Below are positions 49,530 through 57,404 of a stretch of DNA of 64,000 nucleotides, in pieces; within the stretch, counting starts at the first letter, position 1, and the number at the start of each line of letters is the position of its first letter. A program made the translations under genes and the position numbers. The notes under the pieces are model-generated. The model was not told the origin of the DNA and did not search any database. It worked only from the letters and a program-made list of their open reading frames with translations. Origin of the DNA: Tichowtungia aerotolerans (lineage in GTDB: Bacteria > Verrucomicrobiota > Kiritimatiellia > Kiritimatiellales > Tichowtungiaceae); the NCBI RefSeq assembly GCF_009905215.1, contig NZ_CP047593.1, forward strand, positions 1,306,900 through 1,370,899, read 5' to 3'.

Positions 49530-50150
49530 TCAGCAGCTTTGCGCTCCGAAGTTTCGAAACATCTGCAGGCCGGCCGCCTGGCTTTTTTCTGGGTGAAACT
49601 GCGCGGCGAAAACATTGTCTTTCCAGACCGCCGAGCAATATTCGATCCCATAATTTGTCTGCCCCGCGACAATGGAGGCTTCGTCGGGTGCCACATAAAA
49701 TGAGTGCACGAAATAAAAATAGGCGCGGTCATCGATGCCGTTAAACATCGGGCAGTCCGGCAGCGCCTGCGTCACCGCATTCCAGCCGATCTGCGGAACT
49801 TTGAGTTCCGGCGCTATGTCGAAGCGTTTTACGGTTCCTTCAAAAATCCCGAGTCCCTCGACGCCCGGCGATTCTTCTGAGCTTTGGAAAAGCGCCTGCA
49901 GGCCGAGGCAGATTCCCATAAACGGTTTGCCGGAATCAATCCAACCGCGAATGGCATCAACAAAGTTATGCTCGACGAGATGCGCCATGCAGTCGCCGAA
50001 TGCGCCGACTCCGGGCAGAATAATTGCCCGGCAGTCATCAAACTGCTTCGGAACCGTCACAATCTGTGCGTCCAGCTCCAGAAATTTACAGGCATTGGTC
50101 ACGCTTCCCAGGTTTCCCATGCCGTAATCTATGATTCCAATTTTGCTCAT
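49530..50150 (-). CDS. hisH: Imidazole glycerol phosphate synthase glutamine amidotransferase subunit
   Basis: 206 residues. Class I amidotransferase: GICLGLQALF holds the nucleophile Cys, and HPEKSQ the catalytic His-Glu. It supplies ammonia to HisF, which is not in the window. The ATG at 50150 matches the family N-terminus SKIGIIDYGMGN; upstream codons derive from repeat DNA. Confidence 0.95.
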   Translation of the reverse strand: MSKIGIIDYGMGNLGSVTNACKFLELDAQIVTVPKQFDDCRAIILPGVGAFGDCMAHLVEHNFVDAIRGWIDSGKPFMGICLGLQALFQSSEESPGVEGLGIFEGTVKRFDIAPELKVPQIGWNAVTQALPDCPMFNGIDDRAYFYFVHSFYVAPDEASIVAGQTNYGIEYCSAVWKDNVFAAQFHPEKSQAAGLQMFRNFGAQSC

Positions 50151-50164
50151 GAGGGGGACGTTGT

Positions 50165-50196
50165 AACCGCGAAGTCGGCGAAACACACGAAAAATG
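50165..50196. repeat. Degenerate repeat, AAACACACGAAAAA type
   Basis: AACCGCGAAGTCGGCGAAAC followed by ACACGAAAAATG, directly upstream of hisH. It is of the same style as the repeats in the first 3 kb (peptide form KSAKHTKN). Confidence 0.45.
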
Positions 50197-50205
50197 CGCC
50201 TTAAA

Positions 50206-50226
50206 TTTTTCCAGCTATTGGAAAAA
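50206..50226. repeat. Interspersed palindrome, 8-bp arms
   Basis: TTTTTCCA-GCTAT-TGGAAAAA in the divergent region between hisH and the ligase gene. Confidence 0.65.
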
Positions 50227-50310
50227 TCCAGCCCCGTTTATCTTTGATGATGATTTATGAATAATATATTCTTGATGTAAACGAAACGGTTTAGAAAAGG
50301 AGGCCTGAAT

Positions 50311-51543
50311 ATGTTACGTCATGTGCTGTTTTTTCTGACAATGCTCTACCTTGCCTGTGCGGCGGCCCCGCCGGCCGCAGAACAACAGGCTCAGAATCTG
50401 AACGCAATCCTGCGTCAGGCAGACGAGGCGTACTATAATAAACACGAGTCGCTGATGAGCGATGCCGCGTACGACGCTCTCCGCGAACAATATGACCGGC
50501 TGATTACCGACTATCCCGAGCTGGCAAAAGCGCCCAGCGTCGGCGCCCCGCCGTCTTCGCAAGACCGCATCGCCCACCATTCTCCTGTTCTCAGCCTGCA
50601 GAAAGCCTATTCGGGTGAGTTTGTTTCCGGTTTTTTGGAAACATGCGGCCACCAGCATCTCTATTGTGTGGAGCCGAAACTGGACGGCCTGACGATTGTT
50701 CTTCGCTATCACGACGGATTACTCACGCGGGCCCTCACCCGCGGCGACGGAACAGCAGGAACAGATGTCACCGCCGCGGTTCTCGCCTCGGGCGCCGTTC
50801 CCTCTGCATTAAACAATGCTCCTTCCCGGCTGGAAGTCCGCGGCGAAGCTTTTTTGCCGCTGCCCGCTTTTGAAAAACTCAACAAACGCCGGAAAACCTG
50901 TGGCAAACCGCCACTGAAAAGTCCACGCAACACCGCGGCCGGAACATTGCAAATGAATGATTATGTCGAAATTGCCCGGCGCGGCCTTCAAATCCGGATT
51001 TTCGAACTGCTTGCTTCCGACACAGAACCGTCAACGCATACAGAGGCCCTCAGGCAGATCAACGCTCTCGGCCTCCCCGTCATTGAAAGCCGAACGGTTC
51101 CCGCGGCCGATGTTCCTGCCTCCATCGACCTACTGAATGAGCAACGCCCCTCCTTTCCTTTTTTGACAGACGGAATCGTCATACGCATCGATGACCGTTC
51201 CGTGTTTAAGCAGCTCGGCCGCACTGCGCACCATCCGCGCGGCGCTCTGGCCCGAAAATACAGAGAAACGCCAAAAGAAACACGCCTGCTCAACGTGGAA
51301 TGGACACGCGGAGAAAGCGGCAGACTGACGCCGGTTGCCGTTTTTGAACCGGTCGAAATCGACGGGGCGACCATTCAGCGTGCTTCGCTTCATAACCAGA
51401 ATTACCTCCGGGCCATGAACCTGATGATTGGCGACCAAATTCGCGTCATCCGCGCCGGCGGAAGCGTTCCGGAAGTGGTCAGCTGCAACCTTTCTGCGCG
51501 AACCGGCAGCGAATCTGAAATCCCCGACCCGCCAAAAAAATAA
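50311..51543 (+). CDS. ligB: Exported LigB-like NAD-dependent DNA ligase
   Basis: 410 residues. A signal peptide (1-19, VLFFLTMLYLACAAA) precedes the NAD+-ligase Ia region with the NAD-binding YYNKHESLMSDAAYD, the adenylation domain with catalytic Lys123 (EPKLDGL), TRGDGTAGTDVT and PRNTAAGTLQ, and an OB fold (VFEPVEIDGATIQRASLHN). It ends after the OB fold: the zinc finger, helix-hairpin-helix and BRCT domains of LigA are missing. E. coli LigB is similar. AGGAGG precedes the ATG. Suggests DNA sealing outside the cytoplasm, or a moonlighting enzyme. Confidence 0.9.
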   Translation: MLRHVLFFLTMLYLACAAAPPAAEQQAQNLNAILRQADEAYYNKHESLMSDAAYDALREQYDRLITDYPELAKAPSVGAPPSSQDRIAHHSPVLSLQKAYSGEFVSGFLETCGHQHLYCVEPKLDGLTIVLRYHDGLLTRALTRGDGTAGTDVTAAVLASGAVPSALNNAPSRLEVRGEAFLPLPAFEKLNKRRKTCGKPPLKSPRNTAAGTLQMNDYVEIARRGLQIRIFELLASDTEPSTHTEALRQINALGLPVIESRTVPAADVPASIDLLNEQRPSFPFLTDGIVIRIDDRSVFKQLGRTAHHPRGALARKYRETPKETRLLNVEWTRGESGRLTPVAVFEPVEIDGATIQRASLHNQNYLRAMNLMIGDQIRVIRAGGSVPEVVSCNLSARTGSESEIPDPPKK

Positions 51544-51551
51544 GCAAAAGT

Positions 51552-51566
51552 TTCCAAACTCTGGAA
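51552..51566. repeat. Interspersed palindrome, variant
   Basis: TTCCA-AACTC-TGGAA immediately downstream of the ligase gene. Confidence 0.5.
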
Positions 51567-51594
51567 CCGTGCGGTATGGTCAGCAGATACAATC

Positions 51595-52035
51595 ATGAGC
51601 CGGTTTCTACAGATTTTTAAAGCCTGGAGCTGCAAACCTCCAGGTGCAGTGATTCGTGACTGGTGGTGTACGCTTCCACCCAAACCTTGGCCCGAGGAAG
51701 ACCAAGAGGCGGTAAACAGGAATGATGCCATCTGCATTTGTCATCACTGCTTGACTCCCCAGGACCATTTAGGCTGGTTTTGTCCTGAATGCGGTGCGGC
51801 CACCGGGCCCTATAACAATTATATGCCTTTTGTGAACGTTTTCTCGACCGGCGAAGTTCTGCGAGCCGGAATTGATTCAAAGACCCGGTTTGCACGATGG
51901 GTTTATCCTGTATACTTTGTGGTTGGGCTGTTTGAGTATTTCGTTTTTGCTCCTGTCTACTGGTTCAGGCTGTTTCGAACCCGAAAACTGAAAACCGCGA
52001 CTTATTCACCTGTAGATCATGAAAACAAATTATAA
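51595..52035 (+). CDS. Small membrane protein with zinc-ribbon motif
   Basis: 146 residues: CHHC (about 50-53) and CPEC (about 64-67) form a likely zinc ribbon, and a membrane helix follows at about 102-122. No family recognised. Its last 17 bases overlap the radical SAM gene, so the two are probably co-translated. Confidence 0.72.
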   Translation: MSRFLQIFKAWSCKPPGAVIRDWWCTLPPKPWPEEDQEAVNRNDAICICHHCLTPQDHLGWFCPECGAATGPYNNYMPFVNVFSTGEVLRAGIDSKTRFARWVYPVYFVVGLFEYFVFAPVYWFRLFRTRKLKTATYSPVDHENKL

Positions 52036-52945
52036 ATATCTGTTCGGACCGGTTCCTTCACGACGGCTGGGGCGTTCGCTTGGCATCGATGTGACACCGT
52101 TTAAAACCTGCTCGCTGGATTGTATTTTCTGCCAGTGCGGCTGCACAACGTACCACATCACCGAACGCAGTGAGTTTGTGCCGTTCGAAGACGTCTGTAC
52201 AGAACTGGAGCAATGGCTGGCACAGGATGGATGTGCTGATTACATCACGTTTGCCGGTTCCGGCGAACCGACACTCTACAGCCGGCTCGGAGAACTGATT
52301 GCTTTTATTAAGGAAAAAACCGAAATTCCGGTGATTGTTCTTTCCAACGGGACATTATTCCACCGCTCGGATGTCTGTAAAGAAACCGCTCTGGCCGATA
52401 TTGTCAAAGTCAGCCTGAGCGCATGGAACGAACCGTCGTTTCAAAAAATCAACCGCCCGGCCTCCGGGCTTTCCTTTGCGGACCTGCTCGCCGGCGAACG
52501 AAACTTCCGAAACTGTTTTAATGGGCAGCTCTGGCTGGAAGTCTTCCTGATGGAAGGCATCAATTCGAAACCCGAACAGGTGCAGCAGATCGCAGAGCTT
52601 GCCAGGGAGATTGAGCCGGATACAATTCATCTCAATACAGCTGTTCGCCCACCTGCTGAAACCGGTGTAATGCCTGTCTCTGAAAAAGTCCTGTGTTCAT
52701 TCTGTCCCTTATTTACACCTCCGGCAGAGATCATTGCATCGTTCGGCACGGTCTCCTCAGCCAACGAAAAAGAGGTTCATGCCGAAACACTGGCCGCATT
52801 GATTCACCGCCATCCGGCAACCGCGACACAACTGGCCGCCATTTCCGGCTCAGATGAAGAAGGAATCCGTGCGGCTCTGGCACCCTTAGTGGAGCAAAAC
52901 CAGCTTCAGATTGAGGTGCGCAACGGAGAAGACTGGTATAAGTGA
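52019..52945 (+). CDS. Radical SAM protein (COG0731-like)
   Basis: 308 residues. FGPVPSRRLGRSLGID precedes the 4Fe-4S motif CSLDCIFCQ (C-x3-C-x2-C), followed by FAGSGEPTLY, the SAM-contact motif, in a partial TIM barrel to about 215. A winged-helix-like tail at 245-305. COG0731 includes wybutosine-related enzymes, but bacterial members have no settled role. Further cysteines at CGC and CSFC may bind another cluster. Confidence 0.88.
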   Translation: MKTNYKYLFGPVPSRRLGRSLGIDVTPFKTCSLDCIFCQCGCTTYHITERSEFVPFEDVCTELEQWLAQDGCADYITFAGSGEPTLYSRLGELIAFIKEKTEIPVIVLSNGTLFHRSDVCKETALADIVKVSLSAWNEPSFQKINRPASGLSFADLLAGERNFRNCFNGQLWLEVFLMEGINSKPEQVQQIAELAREIEPDTIHLNTAVRPPAETGVMPVSEKVLCSFCPLFTPPAEIIASFGTVSSANEKEVHAETLAALIHRHPATATQLAAISGSDEEGIRAALAPLVEQNQLQIEVRNGEDWYK

Positions 52946-53018
52946 TCAAAAAAAGGGCTTGCTCCGGCCGACCGGTTATGATTAAAAGGCCCGCTCTTTT
53001 AGCAAGGACTGTAGAAAA

Positions 53019-53219
53019 ATGAAAAAAGATATCCATCCTGAATACAAAGACGCTGAGATTTCGTGTGCCTGTGGACACGTGGTGAAAACCCGTTCAACGG
53101 TCGAGAAAATGCACGTGAACCTTTGCTCCGCATGTCATCCGTTCTTTACCGGACAGGCTAAATTTGTTGACACTGAAGGTCGTGTTGACCGCTTCAACAA
53201 ACGCTACGGAAGAAAGTAG
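53019..53219 (+). CDS. rpmE: 50S ribosomal protein L31
   Basis: 66 residues. Zinc-type L31 with CACGHVV and [12 protein letters not shown] as ligands. The C+ form suggests a zinc-containing ribosome in replete conditions. A strong terminator follows. Confidence 0.96.
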   Translation: MKKDIHPEYKDAEISCACGHVVKTRSTVEKMHVNLCSACHPFFTGQAKFVDTEGRVDRFNKRYGRK

Positions 53220-53236
53220 AAACGTCTTTTTGCAAC

Positions 53237-53266
53237 GCCGGACTTCATATGAAGCCCGGCCTTTTT
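53237..53266 (+). terminator. Terminator of rpmE
   Basis: GCCGG-A-CTTCATATGAAG-C-CCGGC, then CTTTTT. It ends just before prfA. Confidence 0.88.
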
Positions 53267-53276
53267 GTGCCCGGCC

Positions 53277-54362
53277 ATGATTGATCAAGCCTATCTCGAT
53301 AATTTGCATGTCCGCATTTCCGAGCTCGAAACGGAAATGTCGCAGCCGGGTGTGGCATCGGATCAGCAGAAAATGCAGATGCTGATGCGCGACTACATGC
53401 ATCAGAAAAACGTTGCCGCCGCCGCCGGGATCTTTCTGGCCCTGCAGGATACAATCTCTGAAAGCCGCGAATTACTGGCAGATACAGACACCGATGCAGA
53501 GCTGAAGGAAATGGCGGAAATGGAGCTGACCGAGGCAGAAGAAAAGCTTCCTGCCGCTGAAAAAGCCGTGATGGTCGCCCTGCTTCCTCCGGAACCGTCT
53601 GATTCCAAAAACGTTATCATCGAAATCCGCGCGGGCACCGGCGGAGATGAAGCTGCGATTTTTGCCGGCGACCTGTTCCGCATGTACAGCCGCTATGCGG
53701 AAACCAACGGACTGAAACTCTCATTAATGGACGTCAGTCCGTCAGAAGTCGGCGGCTATAAAGAAGTCGTGTTCTCTGTAGAAGGCGAAGACGTCTATAA
53801 ACGCCTGAAGTATGAAAGCGGAACCCACCGCGTCCAGCGCGTTCCGGAAACAGAAACACAGGGCCGCATCCACACCTCCGCAGCCACCGTCGCAGTGCTG
53901 GCCGAGGTGGAAGACGTCGACATCGAGATCAAAAACGAAGATTTGAAAATCGACACCTACCGCGCCAGCGGCGCCGGTGGACAGCACGTGAACACCACCG
54001 ACTCCGCCATTCGAATCACCCACATTCCAACCGGAACCGTCGTACAGTGTCAGGACGAACGCTCGCAGCACAAAAACAAAGCTGCCGCTATGCGCGTGCT
54101 TCGCGCCAAAATTTATGAGCAGCAGCAGGCTGCCATTGAAGCGGAACAGGCAGAAACCCGCCGTTCACAGGTCGGGTCCGGTGACCGCTCCGAAAAAATC
54201 CGCACCTACAATTATCCTCAGAACCGACTCACCGACCATCGCATCAATTTGACGCTCTATAAGCTCGACCGTGTTATGGACGGAGATCTTGATGAAATTT
54301 TCACAGCTCTGTACGAACATGACGTAGAGCTGAAGATCAAGGCTCAAACAAAATCCATTTAA
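53277..54362 (+). CDS. prfA: Peptide chain release factor 1
   Basis: 361 residues. The PET tripeptide in [18 protein letters not shown] reads UAA/UAG, and [13 protein letters not shown] contains the GGQ for peptide release. Start at 53277; no strong Shine-Dalgarno. prmC is not adjacent, unusual but not rare. Confidence 0.97.
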   Translation: MIDQAYLDNLHVRISELETEMSQPGVASDQQKMQMLMRDYMHQKNVAAAAGIFLALQDTISESRELLADTDTDAELKEMAEMELTEAEEKLPAAEKAVMVALLPPEPSDSKNVIIEIRAGTGGDEAAIFAGDLFRMYSRYAETNGLKLSLMDVSPSEVGGYKEVVFSVEGEDVYKRLKYESGTHRVQRVPETETQGRIHTSAATVAVLAEVEDVDIEIKNEDLKIDTYRASGAGGQHVNTTDSAIRITHIPTGTVVQCQDERSQHKNKAAAMRVLRAKIYEQQQAAIEAEQAETRRSQVGSGDRSEKIRTYNYPQNRLTDHRINLTLYKLDRVMDGDLDEIFTALYEHDVELKIKAQTKSI

Positions 54363-54422
54363 CGGTTTTGGGGGATAAGTTTATACAAACCGTCTGTTAT
54401 TAACGGATTATGAAATACATTA

Positions 54423-54446
54423 TCCCATACATTTAAATGTATGGGA
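54423..54446. repeat. 24-bp perfect palindrome
   Basis: TCCCATACATTT followed by its reverse complement AAATGTATGGGA, between the convergent prfA and peptidase genes. A 22/24 copy lies at 8036-8059. Confidence 0.85.
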
Positions 54447-54472
54447 CATTTCGTTCATTAACAAAAACTGAT

Positions 54473-55567
54473 TCAGGAGTTGTTTAGCAGCCGGGTATAA
54501 ATTTCCGCAGCAGTGACAACCTGTTCAAAATCGACCGATTCATCACGAGTATGCGCTTTGGCAAGCTGTCCCGGGCCCAAAATCACCGACAAACATCCCG
54601 CATCTCGCAGCAAATTGGCATCCGAATGACTTTTGAATGCAGCAGGCTCCCAATTCATTTCCAAGGTTTGGAAAATTCGTTTCAATTCCTGCGCCAAAGC
54701 AGATTCCCGCGCCATCTCATAACCATCTGCCAGCGTCGGAAACTCAACGTCATATTTTGAGGCACGGCTTCCGGTCAGTGCCCTATCGATAAATGTGCGC
54801 AAGGCCTCCGCGTAGGCACAGGAACGAATCCCCGGAGGAATATGAAGGTCTATTGCGGCAGCGCAACGGTCCGGAACAGCAAACCCTGACTCTGAACTGT
54901 GCAAATCGCGAATGTTCAGCACGGTTTCGGGCTCACTGCTTTCAATTCGATCTTCGAGCTGGATCAGAAAACGCAGCATGGCGTGAATCGCGTTGGTGTC
55001 GCGACCGGACATCGCAGCGTGGCGTCGATACCCAAAAGCGCGTATGATCAGCTCCACATAACCATAATGCGCCATACAGGGTTTCAAATCGGTCGGCTCG
55101 GCCACGATAGCGGTCTGAAATGACCGCGACTGCAGTAAGGCCTGTGTGCCATCACCGGCCTCCTCCTCTCCAACCACCAAGGCCAGCAGCACATTATCCG
55201 GCAGAGTCCCCTGCTCCGCTGTACTCAGAAACGCCTCAATCATCGCGGCGCAGCCGCTTTTCATATCGGCTGTTCCCAGGCCGTGAACCAGCCCTTCTTT
55301 CTCTATAAACCCATAATGTTCAATATCATAAGCAGGAACGGTATCGATATGTCCAAGAAAAAGCTGATCAGGAATTCCGGTCCCCGAAGAAATAAGCAGA
55401 TTATCTCGGGTTTCGTCAACTGACTGCCTCACCACGGACAAGCCACTCGCCTGAAGGCGTTCTTTGAGAAGATCGCTCAACTCCTCCTCTTTGCCAGACG
55501 GACTGTACAAATCGACCATATCTCTGAAAAGAGTATGCAAACGAGAACGGTTCGTCCGTAACTCCAT
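54473..55567 (-). CDS. M20-family metallopeptidase/deacylase (ArgE/DapE-like)
   Basis: 364 residues. Metal ligands in LFLGHIDTVP and GLGTADMKSGCAAM, catalytic Glu in VGEEEAGDGT, late His in AKAHTRDESVDF. The family removes acyl groups or cleaves small peptides (acetylornithine, succinyl-DAP or acetyl-lysine). A GNAT gene 5 bp upstream suggests a linked amino acid pathway; LysW-type ArgE/LysK enzymes are possible. A perfect palindrome (54658) is read IFQTLEMN. Confidence 0.86.
   Translation of the reverse strand: MELRTNRSRLHTLFRDMVDLYSPSGKEEELSDLLKERLQASGLSVVRQSVDETRDNLLISSGTGIPDQLFLGHIDTVPAYDIEHYGFIEKEGLVHGLGTADMKSGCAAMIEAFLSTAEQGTLPDNVLLALVVGEEEAGDGTQALLQSRSFQTAIVAEPTDLKPCMAHYGYVELIIRAFGYRRHAAMSGRDTNAIHAMLRFLIQLEDRIESSEPETVLNIRDLHSSESGFAVPDRCAAAIDLHIPPGIRSCAYAEALRTFIDRALTGSRASKYDVEFPTLADGYEMARESALAQELKRIFQTLEMNWEPAAFKSHSDANLLRDAGCLSVILGPGQLAKAHTRDESVDFEQVVTAAEIYTRLLNNS
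54658..54674. repeat. Interspersed palindrome, perfect copy (N3 = GGT)
   Basis: TTTCCAAGGTTTGGAAA inside the M20 peptidase gene. Confidence 0.8.
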
Positions 55568-55572
55568 TAAAA

Positions 55573-56049
55573 TCAGCCTTCCTTATCGAGATTTAACGTC
55601 AGATAGACGTGTTCCGTTGGATTTTCAAAACCTTTTTGAGTGAAAAACCGGATTGCCGGATCGTTATCTGCCTGCGTATCAACCATCAACATCCGAACGC
55701 CTTCCGCGTCCATAATTTCACGGAAACGATCAAAAAGCTGCCCGGCAATTCCCTGCCGCGCACACTTCGGCTCAACCCCAAGCCACAGCAGGTGCCCATA
55801 ACTCCACGCAGAACGCGCCTTATCAATAACAGTTCCCATTGCAAACCCGACCACCGTTTCATCATCCGTTTCTGCCACCAGAACATGCTCGGTTTCACTG
55901 TTGAACAGATGGGTCACCTCATATTCATCCCATGTCCGGTACAAGTTAGAAAAACCCTGAGAGGTAAACACCCTTTCGCCCAGATGGAAAATAGCGCTCA
56001 GATCATCAATCGTCGCAATTCGAACATTTATCTCTATCGCGTCCCCCAT
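55573..56049 (-). CDS. GNAT-family N-acetyltransferase
   Basis: 158 residues. GNAT fold with the acetyl-CoA motif GVEPKCARQGIAGQLFDRF (R-x-x-G-x-G/A variant) and the closing FFTQKGFENP. Substrate unknown. It is the first gene of a pair with the M20 deacylase, which fits an acetylation/deacetylation step. Confidence 0.85.
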   Translation of the reverse strand: MGDAIEINVRIATIDDLSAIFHLGERVFTSQGFSNLYRTWDEYEVTHLFNSETEHVLVAETDDETVVGFAMGTVIDKARSAWSYGHLLWLGVEPKCARQGIAGQLFDRFREIMDAEGVRMLMVDTQADNDPAIRFFTQKGFENPTEHVYLTLNLDKEG

Positions 56050-56077
56050 ACGTCCCCCTTCTACGCATCAACTCAGC

Positions 56078-56743
56078 CTAAGTTGCCACAAAAAACAGAA
56101 TGCCGAAAAAATGGCAGATACTGCCTGCCAACACAAACAGGTGCCAGATAGCATGAGCAAACCTGAGCCGCTGCCAAACATAAAAAACAACGCCCAGCGT
56201 ATAACACAGTCCTCCAGTCGCCAGCCAGACAATCCCCATCACCGGAAGCGCCTTCAGCAACGGAACTATCGTGGCCACCACCATCCAGCCCATGGCCACA
56301 TAACTCAAGGTCGACAGGATCTTAAAACGACTGATAAACAAAGCCTGGAACACGATTCCGACAGCGGCAATCCCCCAAACCACTCCGAACAGGCTCCACC
56401 CAAACGTTCCGCGCAGTGGAACCAGCAGATATGGCGTATACGTTCCGGCAATCAGCAGGTAAATCGCAGCATGATCAATAATATTCAAGACCCGCCGGAC
56501 ACGCGGCATGTGAATGCTGTGATAGAGTGTTGATGCCAGATATAAAATCACCAGTGTTGCACCGTAGATTGAGCAACTGACAACCTCCCAGACTCCGCGC
56601 CGCAAGCTTGCAAAGACCACCAGCAGAACCAGACAGGCGACACTCAGCCCAAACCCCAAGCCATGCGTAATCGCATTGGCAATATGCTCCGCAGGAGTTT
56701 CATGCCTTTCATCCGTTTTTAACGGTTTTTCGTATTTTTTCAT
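56078..56743 (-). CDS. Hemolysin III / YqfA-like membrane protein
   Basis: 221 residues with seven helices. TPAEHIANAITHGLGFGLS, STLYHSIHMPRVRRVLNIIDHAAIYLLIAGTYTP (split) and HAIWHLFVLAGSICHFFG give the histidine metal site of the PAQR/HlyIII family. Probable role in membrane homeostasis. ATG at 56743; a TTG one codon earlier is possible. Confidence 0.9.
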   Translation of the reverse strand: MKKYEKPLKTDERHETPAEHIANAITHGLGFGLSVACLVLLVVFASLRRGVWEVVSCSIYGATLVILYLASTLYHSIHMPRVRRVLNIIDHAAIYLLIAGTYTPYLLVPLRGTFGWSLFGVVWGIAAVGIVFQALFISRFKILSTLSYVAMGWMVVATIVPLLKALPVMGIVWLATGGLCYTLGVVFYVWQRLRFAHAIWHLFVLAGSICHFFGILFFVAT

Positions 56744-56767
56744 CAATGAGGATTTTTTTTAAAAAGA

Positions 56768-57109
56768 TTATTTAAGTTTGTTTTCATAAAAAACAGCCAG
56801 CCAGACCGTCCGGCCGCTTAAGTCCGTTTTTTCAACCCGATGCCGCTGTCCGGCCGGGATATTCACAAAATCGCCCGGTTTCAAATTGAGGCCCGGGCCG
56901 TTCTCAAACCCGAGTGTTGCAGAGCCCTCAACAAGCAATACCCATTCATGGTCGTCCTGATCGTACCAAAACCCATCCGGCGAACACTGACCAAAGGACA
57001 CAATCCGCTCAATGCGGACACCGTCTGCATTCAACAGCTCTGTCAAAAGCTCTTGCGACGCACTCTCCGGGATCTTTTCCAGTAAATTCATCGCTACACG
57101 CATTAACAT
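56768..57109 (-). CDS. Cupin-domain protein
   Basis: 113 residues with a single cupin: SPDGFWYDQDDHEWVLLVEG, the first motif with His, and LNLKPGDFVNIPAGQRHRVEKT, the second. It may bind a metal and a small ligand. The frame runs upstream through the palindrome cluster, but that part is repeat DNA; AGGG at a suitable distance supports 57109. A start at 57091 is an alternative. Divergent from mnmG. Confidence 0.8.
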   Translation of the reverse strand: MLMRVAMNLLEKIPESASQELLTELLNADGVRIERIVSFGQCSPDGFWYDQDDHEWVLLVEGSATLGFENGPGLNLKPGDFVNIPAGQRHRVEKTDLSGRTVWLAVFYENKLK

Positions 57110-57138
57110 GAATACAGCCCTTTCTCCCGCTAAAAATA

Positions 57139-57352
57139 TTCCAATGTTTGGAAAGCGTAGTATGGTGGCTTCTGGATATTTTCCAACCGTTGGAAACCGG
57201 TGCCTTCTGAAATTCGCGAAAATACGGCGAACGCTGCTCTGCACATGGTATTGTTCCAAACATTGGAAAATTCGGAAATAAATGCTCCAAACATTGGAAA
57301 CAGGAGTCGCCGCAACAGACGCGGGGAAAGAGGTTTTTCCAGGCATTGGAAA
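57139..57352. repeat. Cluster of five interspersed palindromes between cupin and mnmG genes
   Basis: Copies at 57139 (TTCCAATGTTTGGAA), 57180 (TTTCCAACCGTTGGAAA), 57254 (TTCCAAACATTGGAA), 57286 (TCCAAACATTGGA) and 57336 (TTTCCAGGCATTGGAAA). Five copies in 214 bp is the densest group in the window, in the divergent promoter region and 750 bp before the parS-like sites. Confidence 0.85.
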
Positions 57353-57404
57353 TGCCGGCTCATCCCGGGAAATCCCCGCGTTTTATTGCTGTGAAAATAT
57401 ACAG

